Below, piece by piece: positions 8,671 to 16,474 of a DNA stretch of 64,000 bases. Made by a program: the position numbers and the translations under genes. The first letter of the stretch is position 1; each line of letters starts with the position of its first letter. Source of the DNA: Mycolicibacterium litorale (lineage in GTDB: Bacteria; Actinomycetota; Actinomycetes; Mycobacteriales; Mycobacteriaceae); NCBI RefSeq assembly GCF_014218295.1, contig NZ_AP023287.1, positions 5,394,001 through 5,458,000 on the forward strand, in the 5' to 3' direction. Under the pieces are notes generated by a model. That model made no database searches. It was not told where the DNA came from and worked only from the letters and a program-made list of their open reading frames with translations.

Positions 8671-9606
8671 ATGCTCGACGACGCCGTGCGACTGGCCGGC
8701 CGGACCGTGGTGCGGCTGGCGCGCGGGATCCCCGTGATCGGTGGCCGGTTCGGCGCACCGCCCCGGCTCGACCTCGACGGTCGGGTCGTCTTCGTCACCG
8801 GGGCCGCCCGCGGGCTCGGCGCCCAGATCGCCCGCGAGGCGCATGCGCGGGGAGCCCGCGTGGCGTTGGTCGGCCGCAGCCTGCACCCGCTCGAGGACCT
8901 CGCTGCCGAGCTGGGCGACGGTGCCGCCGCGTTCAAGGCCGACGTCACCGACGCCGCCGCGCTGCAGCGGGCCGCCGACGGGACCGTCGCCGCGTTCGGC
9001 GGGATCGACGTCGTGGTCGCCAACGCCGGGATCGCCCCGCCGTCGGAGACCGTCGCCACCATCGACCCCGACGACTTCGAGCACACCGTCGAGGTCGACC
9101 TGCTCGGCCAGTGGCGCACCGTGCGGGCGACGCTGCCCGCGGTCATCGCCCGCCGTGGCCACATCGCGCTGGTCGGATCGATCTATGCGTTCTTCAACGG
9201 CGTGCTCGCCGCGCCCTACGCGGTGAGCAAGGCGGGTGTGGAACAACTCTCACGTACGCTGCGGGTCGAACTCGCCCAGCACGGTGTCACCGCGGGCATC
9301 GCGTATCTCGGCTTCATCGACACCGATCTCACCAGCGACGCCTTCGACGACGTGCACGCCGCGACGATCCGTTCGGCCGCACCCGGATTCATCACCCGGC
9401 CGATGAGTGTCGAATCCGCCGCCGAGGCGGTGCTGTCGGGCGTCGAGCGGCGCGCCGCACAGGTCACCGCGCCGGCATGGGTCGCTCCGCTACTGACCGC
9501 GCGGAGCCTGACGACGGCCGTGATGGACGACGTCCTGATGCACAACCCTCGCGTCAACGACGCGATCCGCAGCGCGGAAGTCGCTGCGTCCGAATCGAAT
9601 CCGTAG
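8671..9606 (+). CDS. Short-chain dehydrogenase/reductase
   Basis: A 311-residue SDR. The cofactor-binding TGAARGLG lies near residues 39-46, NAGIAPPS in the middle, and the catalytic Ser (VGSIYAF) precedes YAVSKAG with Tyr and Lys. This is the classical Ser-Tyr-Lys arrangement. About 30 extra residues precede the Rossmann fold, and a C-terminal extension (APAWVAPLLTARSLTTAVMDDVLM) resembles mycobacterial SDRs with a membrane-associating tail. The substrate is unknown. The ATG at 8671 directly follows the small ORF stop. Confidence 0.82.
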   Translation: MLDDAVRLAGRTVVRLARGIPVIGGRFGAPPRLDLDGRVVFVTGAARGLGAQIAREAHARGARVALVGRSLHPLEDLAAELGDGAAAFKADVTDAAALQRAADGTVAAFGGIDVVVANAGIAPPSETVATIDPDDFEHTVEVDLLGQWRTVRATLPAVIARRGHIALVGSIYAFFNGVLAAPYAVSKAGVEQLSRTLRVELAQHGVTAGIAYLGFIDTDLTSDAFDDVHAATIRSAAPGFITRPMSVESAAEAVLSGVERRAAQVTAPAWVAPLLTARSLTTAVMDDVLMHNPRVNDAIRSAEVAASESNP

Positions 9607-9607
9607 G

Positions 9608-9988
9608 TCAGTCCGGCCGCACGGTGCTCAGACAGAACGGGTGGCCGACCGGGTCGAGCAGCACCCGCCACGCCTGGCCGGCGGGCTGGTACGGGGCCTC
9701 GGTGGCGCCCAGTGCGACGGCGGCCGCCACCGCGGTCTCCAGATCGTCCACCGCGACGTCGAGGTGCATCTGCTGGTGCTGCGGACCGTGCGGCCAGGAC
9801 GGCGGGACGTAGGTGTCGACGCGCATCAGCGTGACCATCGGGCCCGCACCCGACAGCGAGACGACCCCACGGTCCGGGGTGGCGAACACCTCCTCGAGGC
9901 CGAGCAGGTCGCGGTAGAACGGCACGAGGCGGTCGGGGTCGGGGCAGTCGATGGAGATCGACGCGAGGCTGCCCACCGGAGAAGTCAT
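9608..9988 (-). CDS. VOC (glyoxalase/bleomycin-resistance) superfamily protein
   Basis: A 126-residue protein with the paired beta-alpha-beta-beta-beta modules of the VOC fold: SISIDCPDPDRLVPFYRDLLGLEE, and later QMHLDVAVDDLETAVAAAVALGA. It ends LLDPVGHPFCLS, a typical VOC C-terminus. Metal-ligand candidates are the HLD histidine and surrounding acids. No specific reaction can be assigned. It lies 18 bp downstream of selD on the same strand and may be co-transcribed with it, without an obvious functional link to selenium. Confidence 0.78.
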   Translation of the reverse strand: MTSPVGSLASISIDCPDPDRLVPFYRDLLGLEEVFATPDRGVVSLSGAGPMVTLMRVDTYVPPSWPHGPQHQQMHLDVAVDDLETAVAAAVALGATEAPYQPAGQAWRVLLDPVGHPFCLSTVRPD

Positions 9989-10006
9989 GTCCCCCAGCCT
10001 AGGACG

Positions 10007-11011
10007 TCAACGCACGACGATCGTGTGCTCGCCTCGGGGGACGAGTTCGCCGATCACCGGCGCGCCGGGGATCTCGCCCGCGATCAGCAGCCCCCCGGAC
10101 GTCTGGGCATCGGCCAGCAGCAGCGCTTCGTCCTCGCCGACCGCCGACAGATCGGTGTGCGGGGCCACCCACTCGAGGTTGCGCCGCGTGCCGCCGCTGA
10201 CGTAGCCGGCGGCCAGCGCCTCGCGCGCCCCGGCGATGTAGGGCACCGCCGCGGCGTCGACGACCGCGGTGACGCCACTGGCCCTGGCGAGTTTGTAGAG
10301 GTGGCCGAGCAGGCCGAAACCGGTGACATCCGTGGCACATTCGGCGCCCGCCTCGAGGGCGGCCGCCGCGGCCTCGGCGTTGAGCGTCGTCATCACCGCG
10401 ATGGCCTCCTCGAAGCGCTCACCGGTGGCCTTGTGTCGGCTGTTGAGCACGCCGATCCCCAGGGGCTTGGTCAGCGACAGCGGTGTACCGGGAGCGCCTG
10501 CGTCGTTGCGCAGCAACCGGTTCGGATCGGCGACGCCCGTCACCGCGAGCCCGTATTTGGGCTCTGGGTCGTCGACGCTGTGACCGCCGGCCAGGTGGCA
10601 TCCGGCAGCGTTGCAGACGTCGAGCCCGCCGCGCAGCGTCTCGGCCGCCAGTTCGAACGGCAGCACGTCACGCGGCCAGCCCAGCAGGTTGACGGCCACC
10701 ACCGGGCGCCCACCCATCGCGTACACGTCCGACAGGGCGTTCGTCGCCGCGATGCGGCCCCAGTCGTACGGGTCGTCGACCACCGGGGTGAAGAAATCGG
10801 TCGTCGCGATCAGCGCGGTGTCCCCGGCGATGCGGACGGCGGCGGCGTCGTCTCCGTCGTCCAGACCCACCAGCAACTCTCCCAGCGGGTCCCGCGGACG
10901 TGCCGACGTCAGCCCGCGGACCACGTCCTCGAGCTCACCGGGCGGGATCTTGCACGCGCATCCGCCGCCGTGGGCGAACTGAGTCAGGCGGTGGGTCGAC
11001 AGGGAGGTCAT
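10007..11011 (-). CDS. selD: Selenide, water dikinase (selenophosphate synthetase)
   Basis: A 334-residue SelD. It makes selenophosphate from selenide and ATP, the selenium donor for SelA. The N-terminal glycine-rich loop has the catalytic cysteines (GGGCACKIPP, Cys18/Cys20), so this is the Cys form and not itself a selenoprotein. DDAAAV, TTDFFTPVVDD and the AGGHSV segment fit the ATP-binding PurM/AIR-synthase fold. An ATG at 11020 is an alternative start. It is divergent from selC, with only 39 bp between them, and completes a selD/selC/selA/selB set. Confidence 0.95.
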   Translation of the reverse strand: MTSLSTHRLTQFAHGGGCACKIPPGELEDVVRGLTSARPRDPLGELLVGLDDGDDAAAVRIAGDTALIATTDFFTPVVDDPYDWGRIAATNALSDVYAMGGRPVVAVNLLGWPRDVLPFELAAETLRGGLDVCNAAGCHLAGGHSVDDPEPKYGLAVTGVADPNRLLRNDAGAPGTPLSLTKPLGIGVLNSRHKATGERFEEAIAVMTTLNAEAAAAALEAGAECATDVTGFGLLGHLYKLARASGVTAVVDAAAVPYIAGAREALAAGYVSGGTRRNLEWVAPHTDLSAVGEDEALLLADAQTSGGLLIAGEIPGAPVIGELVPRGEHTIVVR

Positions 11012-11050
11012 GGCCACCATCCTGCCTGCGATGATGGGGCCATGGTCCAG

Positions 11051-11145
11051 GGAGGCGTATCCGGTCTGGTGACCGGCGCGATCTTCAAAATCGTCGAACG
11101 GCAGGATCTGCCGTTGGCGGGTTCGATTCCCGTCCGCCTCCGCCA
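11051..11145 (+). tRNA. selC: tRNA-Sec (anticodon TCA)
   Basis: A 95-nt tRNA with all marks of bacterial tRNA-Sec. The acceptor strand GGAGGCG pairs with CGCCTCC, followed by G and an encoded CCA. The D stem is 6 bp (CCGGTC/GACCGG) with a TGGT loop. The anticodon stem has loop CTTCAAA and anticodon TCA at 11085-11087, which reads UGA. The variable arm is long and perfectly paired (AACGGCAG/CTGCCGTT), and the T arm has loop TTCGATT. SerRS charges it with Ser and SelA converts the Ser to Sec. The eighth acceptor pair appears mismatched (T/C). Confidence 0.95.
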
Positions 11146-11156
11146 TACCTCCTCCC

Positions 11157-11209
11157 GCGATTTCGGTGTCGTCGGTCACGGCAGGCGCGACGAACGACAC
11201 CGAAATCGC
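11157..11209. repeat. 16-bp perfect inverted repeat between selC and selA
   Basis: The arms at 11157-11172 and 11194-11209 (left arm GCGATTTCGGTGTCGT) are exact reverse complements around a 21-nt loop. The right arm ends 14 bp before the selA GTG. No T-run follows, so it is not a typical terminator. It could separate tRNA processing from selA mRNA, act as a leader hairpin that tunes selA translation, or be a mobile intergenic palindrome. Confidence 0.7.
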
Positions 11210-11223
11210 CACGGGGGCGCGCC

Positions 11224-12501
11224 GTGACCGACCCGCGCCGTCGCGTCCCCCGCACCGACACGCTGCTCACCGATCCCCGGCTCGCCGAGGCCGAACGCAC
11301 GCTGGGCCGCACCCTGGTCAAGTCGGTGATCGCCGACGCGCAGCAGCGGGCAAGGGCAGGCGAGATCGCACCCGAACACGTCGCCGACCACGCCGTCGCC
11401 GCCCTGCCGTCCGCGGCGGTGAGCCTGCGGCCGGTGATCAACGCGACCGGCGTCGTCGTCCACACCAACCTCGGCCGCGCCCCGCTGTCGCGCACCGCCG
11501 TCGACGCGGTGGTGACCGCCAGCGGCGCCACCGACGTCGAATTCGACCTCGCGACGGGCCGGCGGGCCCGCCGCGGCCGTGGCACGCTCGCCGCACTCGC
11601 GCGCGCCGTCCCCACCGCGGGCGGGGTGCACGTCGTGAACAACAACGCGGCCGCGCTGCTGCTGGCGGCGATGACGCTGGCCCCGGGCCGGGAGATCATC
11701 GTCAGCCGCGGCGAACTCATCGAGATCGGCGACGGGTTCCGCATCCCCGAACTCCTCGAGTCGACCGGAGCCCGGATCCGGGAGGTCGGCACCACCAACC
11801 GCACGCACCTGCGCGACTACACCGACGCGATCGGCCGGGAGACCGGCTTCATCCTCAAGGTGCACCCGTCGAACTACTACGTCAGCGGTTTCACCTCCGC
11901 GGTCGCCGTCACCGACCTCGCCGGGCTCGGCGTCCCGCTGGTCGTCGACATCGGTTCGGGCCTGCTGACACCGCATCCGGTCCTACCCGACGAGCCCGAC
12001 GCCACCACGGCGCTGCGCCACGGCGCCGACCTCGTCACCGCGAGCGGCGACAAACTCCTCGGCGGACCGCAGGCCGGCCTGCTGTTCGGCAGCGCTGAGC
12101 TGATCGAGCGGCTGCGCAGACATCCGGCCGCGCGGGCGCTGCGGGTGGACAAGCTGACGCTGGCCGCGCTGGAGGCGACGCTCGTGGGCCCGCCGACACC
12201 GGTGCACCTGGCCCTGACCGCCGACGTCGCCGCCCTGCGTGTGCGCGCCGAACGCCTGGCCGCACAGCTTCCCGGCGCGCTGGTCGTCGACTGTGTCGCG
12301 GCGGTCGGCGGCGGCGGCGCGCCCGACGTCGGCCTGCCGAGCGCCGGCATCAGCCTGCCCGAACCGCTGGCGGCGGCGCTGCGTGCCGGCACCCCGCCCG
12401 TGGTCGGACGCGTCGAAGCCGGCCGCTGCGTCCTCGACCTGCGCACGGTCGCCCCCGACGAGGACGGGCGGCTGCTCGAGGCCGTCGCCGCATGTATGTG
12501 A
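11224..12501 (+). CDS. selA: L-seryl-tRNA(Sec) selenium transferase
   Basis: A 425-residue PLP enzyme that converts Ser-tRNA-Sec to Sec-tRNA-Sec using selenophosphate. Family features are the N-terminal tRNA-binding domain, INATGVVVHTNLGRAPLS near residue 75, and SGDKLLGGPQAGL with the PLP lysine about residue 277. The length is close to the E. coli enzyme. It starts with GTG at 11224, 78 bp after selC, and overlaps selB by 10 bp, so selA and selB are translationally coupled. Confidence 0.95.
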   Translation: MTDPRRRVPRTDTLLTDPRLAEAERTLGRTLVKSVIADAQQRARAGEIAPEHVADHAVAALPSAAVSLRPVINATGVVVHTNLGRAPLSRTAVDAVVTASGATDVEFDLATGRRARRGRGTLAALARAVPTAGGVHVVNNNAAALLLAAMTLAPGREIIVSRGELIEIGDGFRIPELLESTGARIREVGTTNRTHLRDYTDAIGRETGFILKVHPSNYYVSGFTSAVAVTDLAGLGVPLVVDIGSGLLTPHPVLPDEPDATTALRHGADLVTASGDKLLGGPQAGLLFGSAELIERLRRHPAARALRVDKLTLAALEATLVGPPTPVHLALTADVAALRVRAERLAAQLPGALVVDCVAAVGGGGAPDVGLPSAGISLPEPLAAALRAGTPPVVGRVEAGRCVLDLRTVAPDEDGRLLEAVAACM

Positions 12502-14204
12502 TCGCCACCGCGGGCCACGTCGACCACGGCAAGTCGACGCTCGTGCAGCGGCTCACCGGCATGTGGCCGGACCGGTTGGCCGAAGAGCAACGCCGCGGCC
12601 TGACCATCGACCTGGGCTTCGCCTGGACCGAGATCGACGGCCGCGAACTCGCGTTCGTCGACGTGCCGGGCCACGAACGGTTCGTGGGAAACATGCTCGC
12701 CGGAGTCGGCCCGGTACCGGCCGTCATGTTCATCGTGGCCGCGACCGAGGGGTGGATGCCGCAGTCGCAGGAACATCTGGCCGCACTCGACGCGCTGGGG
12801 GTGCGGCACGCGCTGGTGGTGATCACCAAGGCCGACCTCACCGATCCGCAGGGGGCGATCGAGCAGGCCGAGGCGGCGTTCGCCGACACCGCCATGGCCC
12901 ATCCCCCGATCGGGCTCAGCACGGACCTCGACGGCGTCCGCGCACAACTCGTGCGCCTCGTCGACCGGCTGCCCCCGCCGGACACCACCGCCGACGTGCG
13001 GCTCTGGGTCGACCGTTCGTTCACCGTGCGCGGGGCGGGCACCGTCGTGACCGGGACGCTCGCCGCGGGCACGCTGCGCGTGGGTGACGAGCTCGAACAC
13101 GCCGGGCGGCGGGTCACCGTGCGCGGACTGCAGTCGCTCGGACGGCAGCGCAGCGTCGTCGGACCGGTGGCGCGGGTGGCGGTGAACCTGCGCGGCATCG
13201 ACCGGCAGGAGATCGGCCGCGGCGACACGCTGCGCACCCCCGATGCGTGGCTCGACACCGGTGAGATCGACGTCGCGCTGCGGTCCGCGGAGGAACTGCA
13301 TCGCGAACTCGTGCTGCACATCGGGTCGGCCGCGGTGCCGGTGCACGTGCGGCCCCTCGGCACCGCGGCGCGCCTGCGGCTGGCCCGGCCGCTACCGCTG
13401 CGGGTGGGCGACGTCGGACTACTGCGGGATCCGGGGCGGCATCGCATCGCCGCGGGGGTCGAGGTGCTCGACGTGCGGCCGGCTCCGCTGCGCCGCCGGG
13501 GTGCGGCGCGGGAACGGGCCGCGGAACTCGCCGAAGGCCGGACCCGTCCACCGGTGTGCGCCCGCGTGGCGGAGCTGCGGTCGATGGGGCTGCCGGTCGC
13601 GGGACAGCGCGTCGGCGCGTGGATGGTCGACGCCGACTGGTGGGCGGCACGGCGCGCGGATGCGGTCGCCGCCGCGCGTCAGTGGTCGGCAGACCACGAC
13701 GTGGCGGCCGGCATGCCGTTGGAGACGCTGCGCCGCGCGATCGGGTTGCCCGCCGCCGAACTCGTCGCACCGCTGCTCGCCGGGACCGATCTCGTGGTCG
13801 CCGACGGCCGCGTCCGCCCGCCGGGTCTGACGCTGCCGCCGCGGGTCGACGAGGCGGTGCGCGCGGTCGAGAAGTCGCTGGCGGTCGCACCGTTTCGCGC
13901 CCCCGACGCCGACACGCTCGCGGATCTGCGACTCGGCGCACCGGAGTTGGCCGCGGCGGTGCGTGCGGGGCGGCTGACCCGGATCGCCGACGGCATCGTG
14001 CTCGGGCCGGACGCCTGTGAGCGCGCGGCCGACATCCTGCGGGCGCTGCCTGAGCCGTTCACCGTCGCCGAGGCCAAGCGGGCGCTCGACACCACCCGCC
14101 GTGTCGCGGTCCCGCTGCTCGAACAGCTCGACGCACGGCGGCTGACCCGTAGGCGCGACGACGGCACCAGGACCGTCGGCGAAGGCCGCCTTCCCCATAC
14201 CTAG
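12492..14204 (+). CDS. selB: Selenocysteine-specific elongation factor
   Basis: A 570-residue SelB. The N-terminal EF-Tu-like GTPase has G1 AGHVDHGKST (residues 7-16), G3 DVPGHERF and G4 TKAD, followed by beta-barrel domains (GAGTVVTGTLAAG). The C-terminal winged-helix modules bind the SECIS hairpin, ending with the ARVAELRS... and TVAEAKRALDTTRR segments. It delivers Sec-tRNA to UGA codons placed before a SECIS, here the formate dehydrogenase alpha mRNA. Its start lies within the end of selA. Confidence 0.95.
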   Translation: MYVIATAGHVDHGKSTLVQRLTGMWPDRLAEEQRRGLTIDLGFAWTEIDGRELAFVDVPGHERFVGNMLAGVGPVPAVMFIVAATEGWMPQSQEHLAALDALGVRHALVVITKADLTDPQGAIEQAEAAFADTAMAHPPIGLSTDLDGVRAQLVRLVDRLPPPDTTADVRLWVDRSFTVRGAGTVVTGTLAAGTLRVGDELEHAGRRVTVRGLQSLGRQRSVVGPVARVAVNLRGIDRQEIGRGDTLRTPDAWLDTGEIDVALRSAEELHRELVLHIGSAAVPVHVRPLGTAARLRLARPLPLRVGDVGLLRDPGRHRIAAGVEVLDVRPAPLRRRGAARERAAELAEGRTRPPVCARVAELRSMGLPVAGQRVGAWMVDADWWAARRADAVAAARQWSADHDVAAGMPLETLRRAIGLPAAELVAPLLAGTDLVVADGRVRPPGLTLPPRVDEAVRAVEKSLAVAPFRAPDADTLADLRLGAPELAAAVRAGRLTRIADGIVLGPDACERAADILRALPEPFTVAEAKRALDTTRRVAVPLLEQLDARRLTRRRDDGTRTVGEGRLPHT

Positions 14205-14216
14205 AGCTGCTAGGGT
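14200..14216 (+). promoter_or_regulatory. PadR promoter/operator: CCTAG-N5-CTAGG overlapping a -10-like TAGGGT
   Basis: CCTAG (14200-14204, including the selB stop) and CTAGG (14210-14214) form a short inverted repeat. TAGGGT at 14211-14216 fits a mycobacterial -10 box only 9 bp before the padR ATG, which suggests a leaderless transcript. An operator over the -10 box would allow autorepression by the PadR protein. This is inference from spacing. Confidence 0.4.
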
Positions 14217-14225
14217 AGAGCCGCT

Positions 14226-14582
14226 ATGTATATCGACAAGGATCTCGTGGCGGCGACCGCGACCCCACTGGTGCTCGGCATCCTCGCCGAAGGCGAGTCC
14301 TACGGCTACGCGATCATCAAACGCGTCCACGACCTGTCCGGCGGGCGGATGCAGTGGACCGACGGAATGCTGTACCCGCTGCTGCACCGACTCGAGCGGC
14401 TCGGATACGTGTCGGCGTCGTGGGGGGTGTCCGACAGCGGGCGACGGCGCAAGCACTACGCCATCACCGAGGCCGGCCGGAACACGTTGGCGGAGCGGCA
14501 CACTCAGTGGAACGTGGCGATGGACGCGTTGAACCAGGTGTGGCGCAACGTCGCGCCGCCGGTCGCCGAAGGGTGGTCGTGA
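14226..14582 (+). CDS. PadR family transcriptional regulator
   Basis: A 118-residue winged-helix protein. TPLVLGILAEGESYGYAII with KRVHDLSGG, then GMLYPLLHRLERLGYV, is the PadR-N signature, and RRRKHYAITEAGR forms the wing. Small PadR proteins repress the gene directly downstream. Here the partner starts with a 4-bp overlap (GTGA) and encodes a membrane protein with a permease-prefix-like N-terminus, a standard PadR/membrane-protein pair. Confidence 0.9.
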   Translation: MYIDKDLVAATATPLVLGILAEGESYGYAIIKRVHDLSGGRMQWTDGMLYPLLHRLERLGYVSASWGVSDSGRRRKHYAITEAGRNTLAERHTQWNVAMDALNQVWRNVAPPVAEGWS

Positions 14583-15925
14583 CGGTGGACGCCGCGCTGG
14601 AGTCGCAGATCGGGCAGTGGCGCGGTTACGTCGAACGCCAGCACGCGATCTCGGCCGCCGACGCCGACGAGATGGAAGACCATCTGCGCAGCCAGATCTC
14701 GGATCTCGCAGCGACGGGCCTGACGGGTGACGAGGCCTTCCTCGTCGCGGTCAAGCGGATGGGGAACATGGGCGGGATCTCACAGGAGTTCGCCAGGGAG
14801 CACTCCGAAAGGTTGTGGAAGCAGCTGGTCCTGCCGCCCGCCGCACCGGACGCCGCCGGCACGCGACCGACCCGCGAATTGTTCGTCGTGCTCTGCCTCG
14901 CCGTAGGCGCGGCCGTCGCGGTCAAGGCCGGCTGGGCTCTGCTCGGCGAGCACGGCTTCGCCCGCAACGCCGCACTGTTCGTCCTGCCGTTCCTCACCGG
15001 GTACTTCGCCTGGAAGCGCCGGATGCCGCCGCGCGGCGCCGTGACCCTGGTGGTGCCGTTCGCCCTGGCGGCAGCCGTGCTGAACGGATATCCCTTCGCA
15101 CCCGAGGGCGCGACAGAGGTGATCGCGGCGATCCACACCCCCATCGTGTTGTGGTTCGTCGTGGGGGTGGCCTATGTCGGAGGGCAGTGGCGGTCCGACC
15201 GCCGGCGCATGGACTTCATCCGGTTCACCGGCGAATGGGTCGTCTACCTCGCGCTGCTGGGATTCGGTGGCGGCGTCCTGGTCGCCCTGACCGTCGGCGC
15301 CTTCGACGCGCTGGGCATGGACGTGGAGTGGGTCATCGAGAGCTGGGTGATGCCGTTCGGCGTGGCGGGCGCCGTCGTCGTGGCGGCCTGGCTGGTCGAG
15401 GCGAAACAGAACGTCGTGGAGAACATCGCACCCGTGCTCACCCGGGTGTTCACGCCGCTGACGATCCTCATGCTGCTGGTGCTGCTCGGGGCCTTCGCGA
15501 CGGCGGGCAGCGTGGTGGGCGTCGACCGCAACCTGCTGATCCTGATGGACCTCATCCTGGTGCTGGTTCTCGGACTGCTGCTGTACGCGCTCTCGGCGCG
15601 CGACCCGCTGGCCCCGCCGGACCTGTTCGACCGCCTCCAACTGGTCCTGGTGGTCAGCGCCCTCGCCGTCGACCTGCTGATGCTGGTGGCCATGCTCACC
15701 CGGATCGCGGAGTTCGGCGCCACCCCGAACAAGGTCACCGCGCTCGGCCTGAACCTGGTCCTGCTGGTGAACCTGACCTGGTCGACGTGGCTGCTCCTGG
15801 AATTCCTGCGTGGCCGCCGCGGCTTCAGCGCCGCCGAGCGCTGGCAGACCCGCTACCTCCCGGTGTTCGGTCTGTGGGCGGCCGTGGCGGTGACGGTGAT
15901 CCCGCCGGTGTTCGAGTTCGGGTAG
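14579..15925 (+). CDS. Polytopic membrane protein with permease-prefix (HAAS-like) N-terminus
   Basis: A 448-residue protein with a GTG start. Residues 1-75 (QIGQWRGYVERQHAISAADA, MEDHLRSQISDL, GLTGDEAFLVAVKRMG) match the permease prefix/HAAS-type helical domain that accompanies PadR regulators. The rest holds about ten hydrophobic helices with no transporter motif I recognise; the layout resembles DUF4153-like membrane proteins. It is translationally coupled to padR, so its level is probably set by that regulator. Confidence 0.75.
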   Translation: MTVDAALESQIGQWRGYVERQHAISAADADEMEDHLRSQISDLAATGLTGDEAFLVAVKRMGNMGGISQEFAREHSERLWKQLVLPPAAPDAAGTRPTRELFVVLCLAVGAAVAVKAGWALLGEHGFARNAALFVLPFLTGYFAWKRRMPPRGAVTLVVPFALAAAVLNGYPFAPEGATEVIAAIHTPIVLWFVVGVAYVGGQWRSDRRRMDFIRFTGEWVVYLALLGFGGGVLVALTVGAFDALGMDVEWVIESWVMPFGVAGAVVVAAWLVEAKQNVVENIAPVLTRVFTPLTILMLLVLLGAFATAGSVVGVDRNLLILMDLILVLVLGLLLYALSARDPLAPPDLFDRLQLVLVVSALAVDLLMLVAMLTRIAEFGATPNKVTALGLNLVLLVNLTWSTWLLLEFLRGRRGFSAAERWQTRYLPVFGLWAAVAVTVIPPVFEFG

Positions 15926-15970
15926 CCCGAGGCCGGCCACCGTGAGTTCGAGGGCGTCTTCACCGGCCCC

Positions 15971-16363
15971 TCAGCCCCGGCAGATCGGGAACGGCTCGTT
16001 GGAGTCGTACTGCAGCGTGCGGTAGGCGAGGGTGCCGCCGCACGGGCCGAGGTCCGACGCGGTCAGCGACACGGGTTGCGCGGGCTCACCACGGGACGCG
16101 GCGCCCGCGGATTGGCACTGCACCCCGGCACCGTGCGCGACCGGACCGCCCCAGCTGTCCCACACGATGTTGTGCACGAGGTTCGCGCACAGGCTGTTCT
16201 GGGTGATCATCGCCGGTTTCACCGTCCCGAAGCCTTCCGAGTACTGATCCATGGGCGTACCCAACACCGGTTCCCCCTGAGCAGAGGCCGACGGCAACCC
16301 GGCGGCGACCGCGGCGGACAGGCAGGCCGTGACCGCAGCGGTCCGAAGCAGCTGAATCCTCAT
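15971..16363 (-). CDS. Small secreted protein, unknown function
   Basis: A 130-residue product with a clear Sec signal peptide (MRIQLLRTAAVTACLSAAVAAG, cleavage near ASAQ). The mature part has four cysteines (NSLCANL, VQCQSA, GPCGGT, FPICRG) that could form two disulfides. The start at MRIQ is preferred over a long upstream extension lacking a signal. I recognise no family. It is divergent from the formate dehydrogenase operon, with a 111-bp shared intergenic region. Confidence 0.7.
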   Translation of the reverse strand: MRIQLLRTAAVTACLSAAVAAGLPSASAQGEPVLGTPMDQYSEGFGTVKPAMITQNSLCANLVHNIVWDSWGGPVAHGAGVQCQSAGAASRGEPAQPVSLTASDLGPCGGTLAYRTLQYDSNEPFPICRG

Positions 16364-16474
16364 GGCACAGGACGCTAACGCCGCCGCCCCGGTCCGAGTT
16401 CGATATGCGGCGGGATTCAGCCGTACGTACGACACCGCGTGGTTGGATGGACGGCGAGTGGGTAGGAGGACGGC

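Noticed and set aside
10007..11011. SelD as a second selenoprotein
   Set aside because: The catalytic positions are coded as Cys (GGGCACK), with no UGA.
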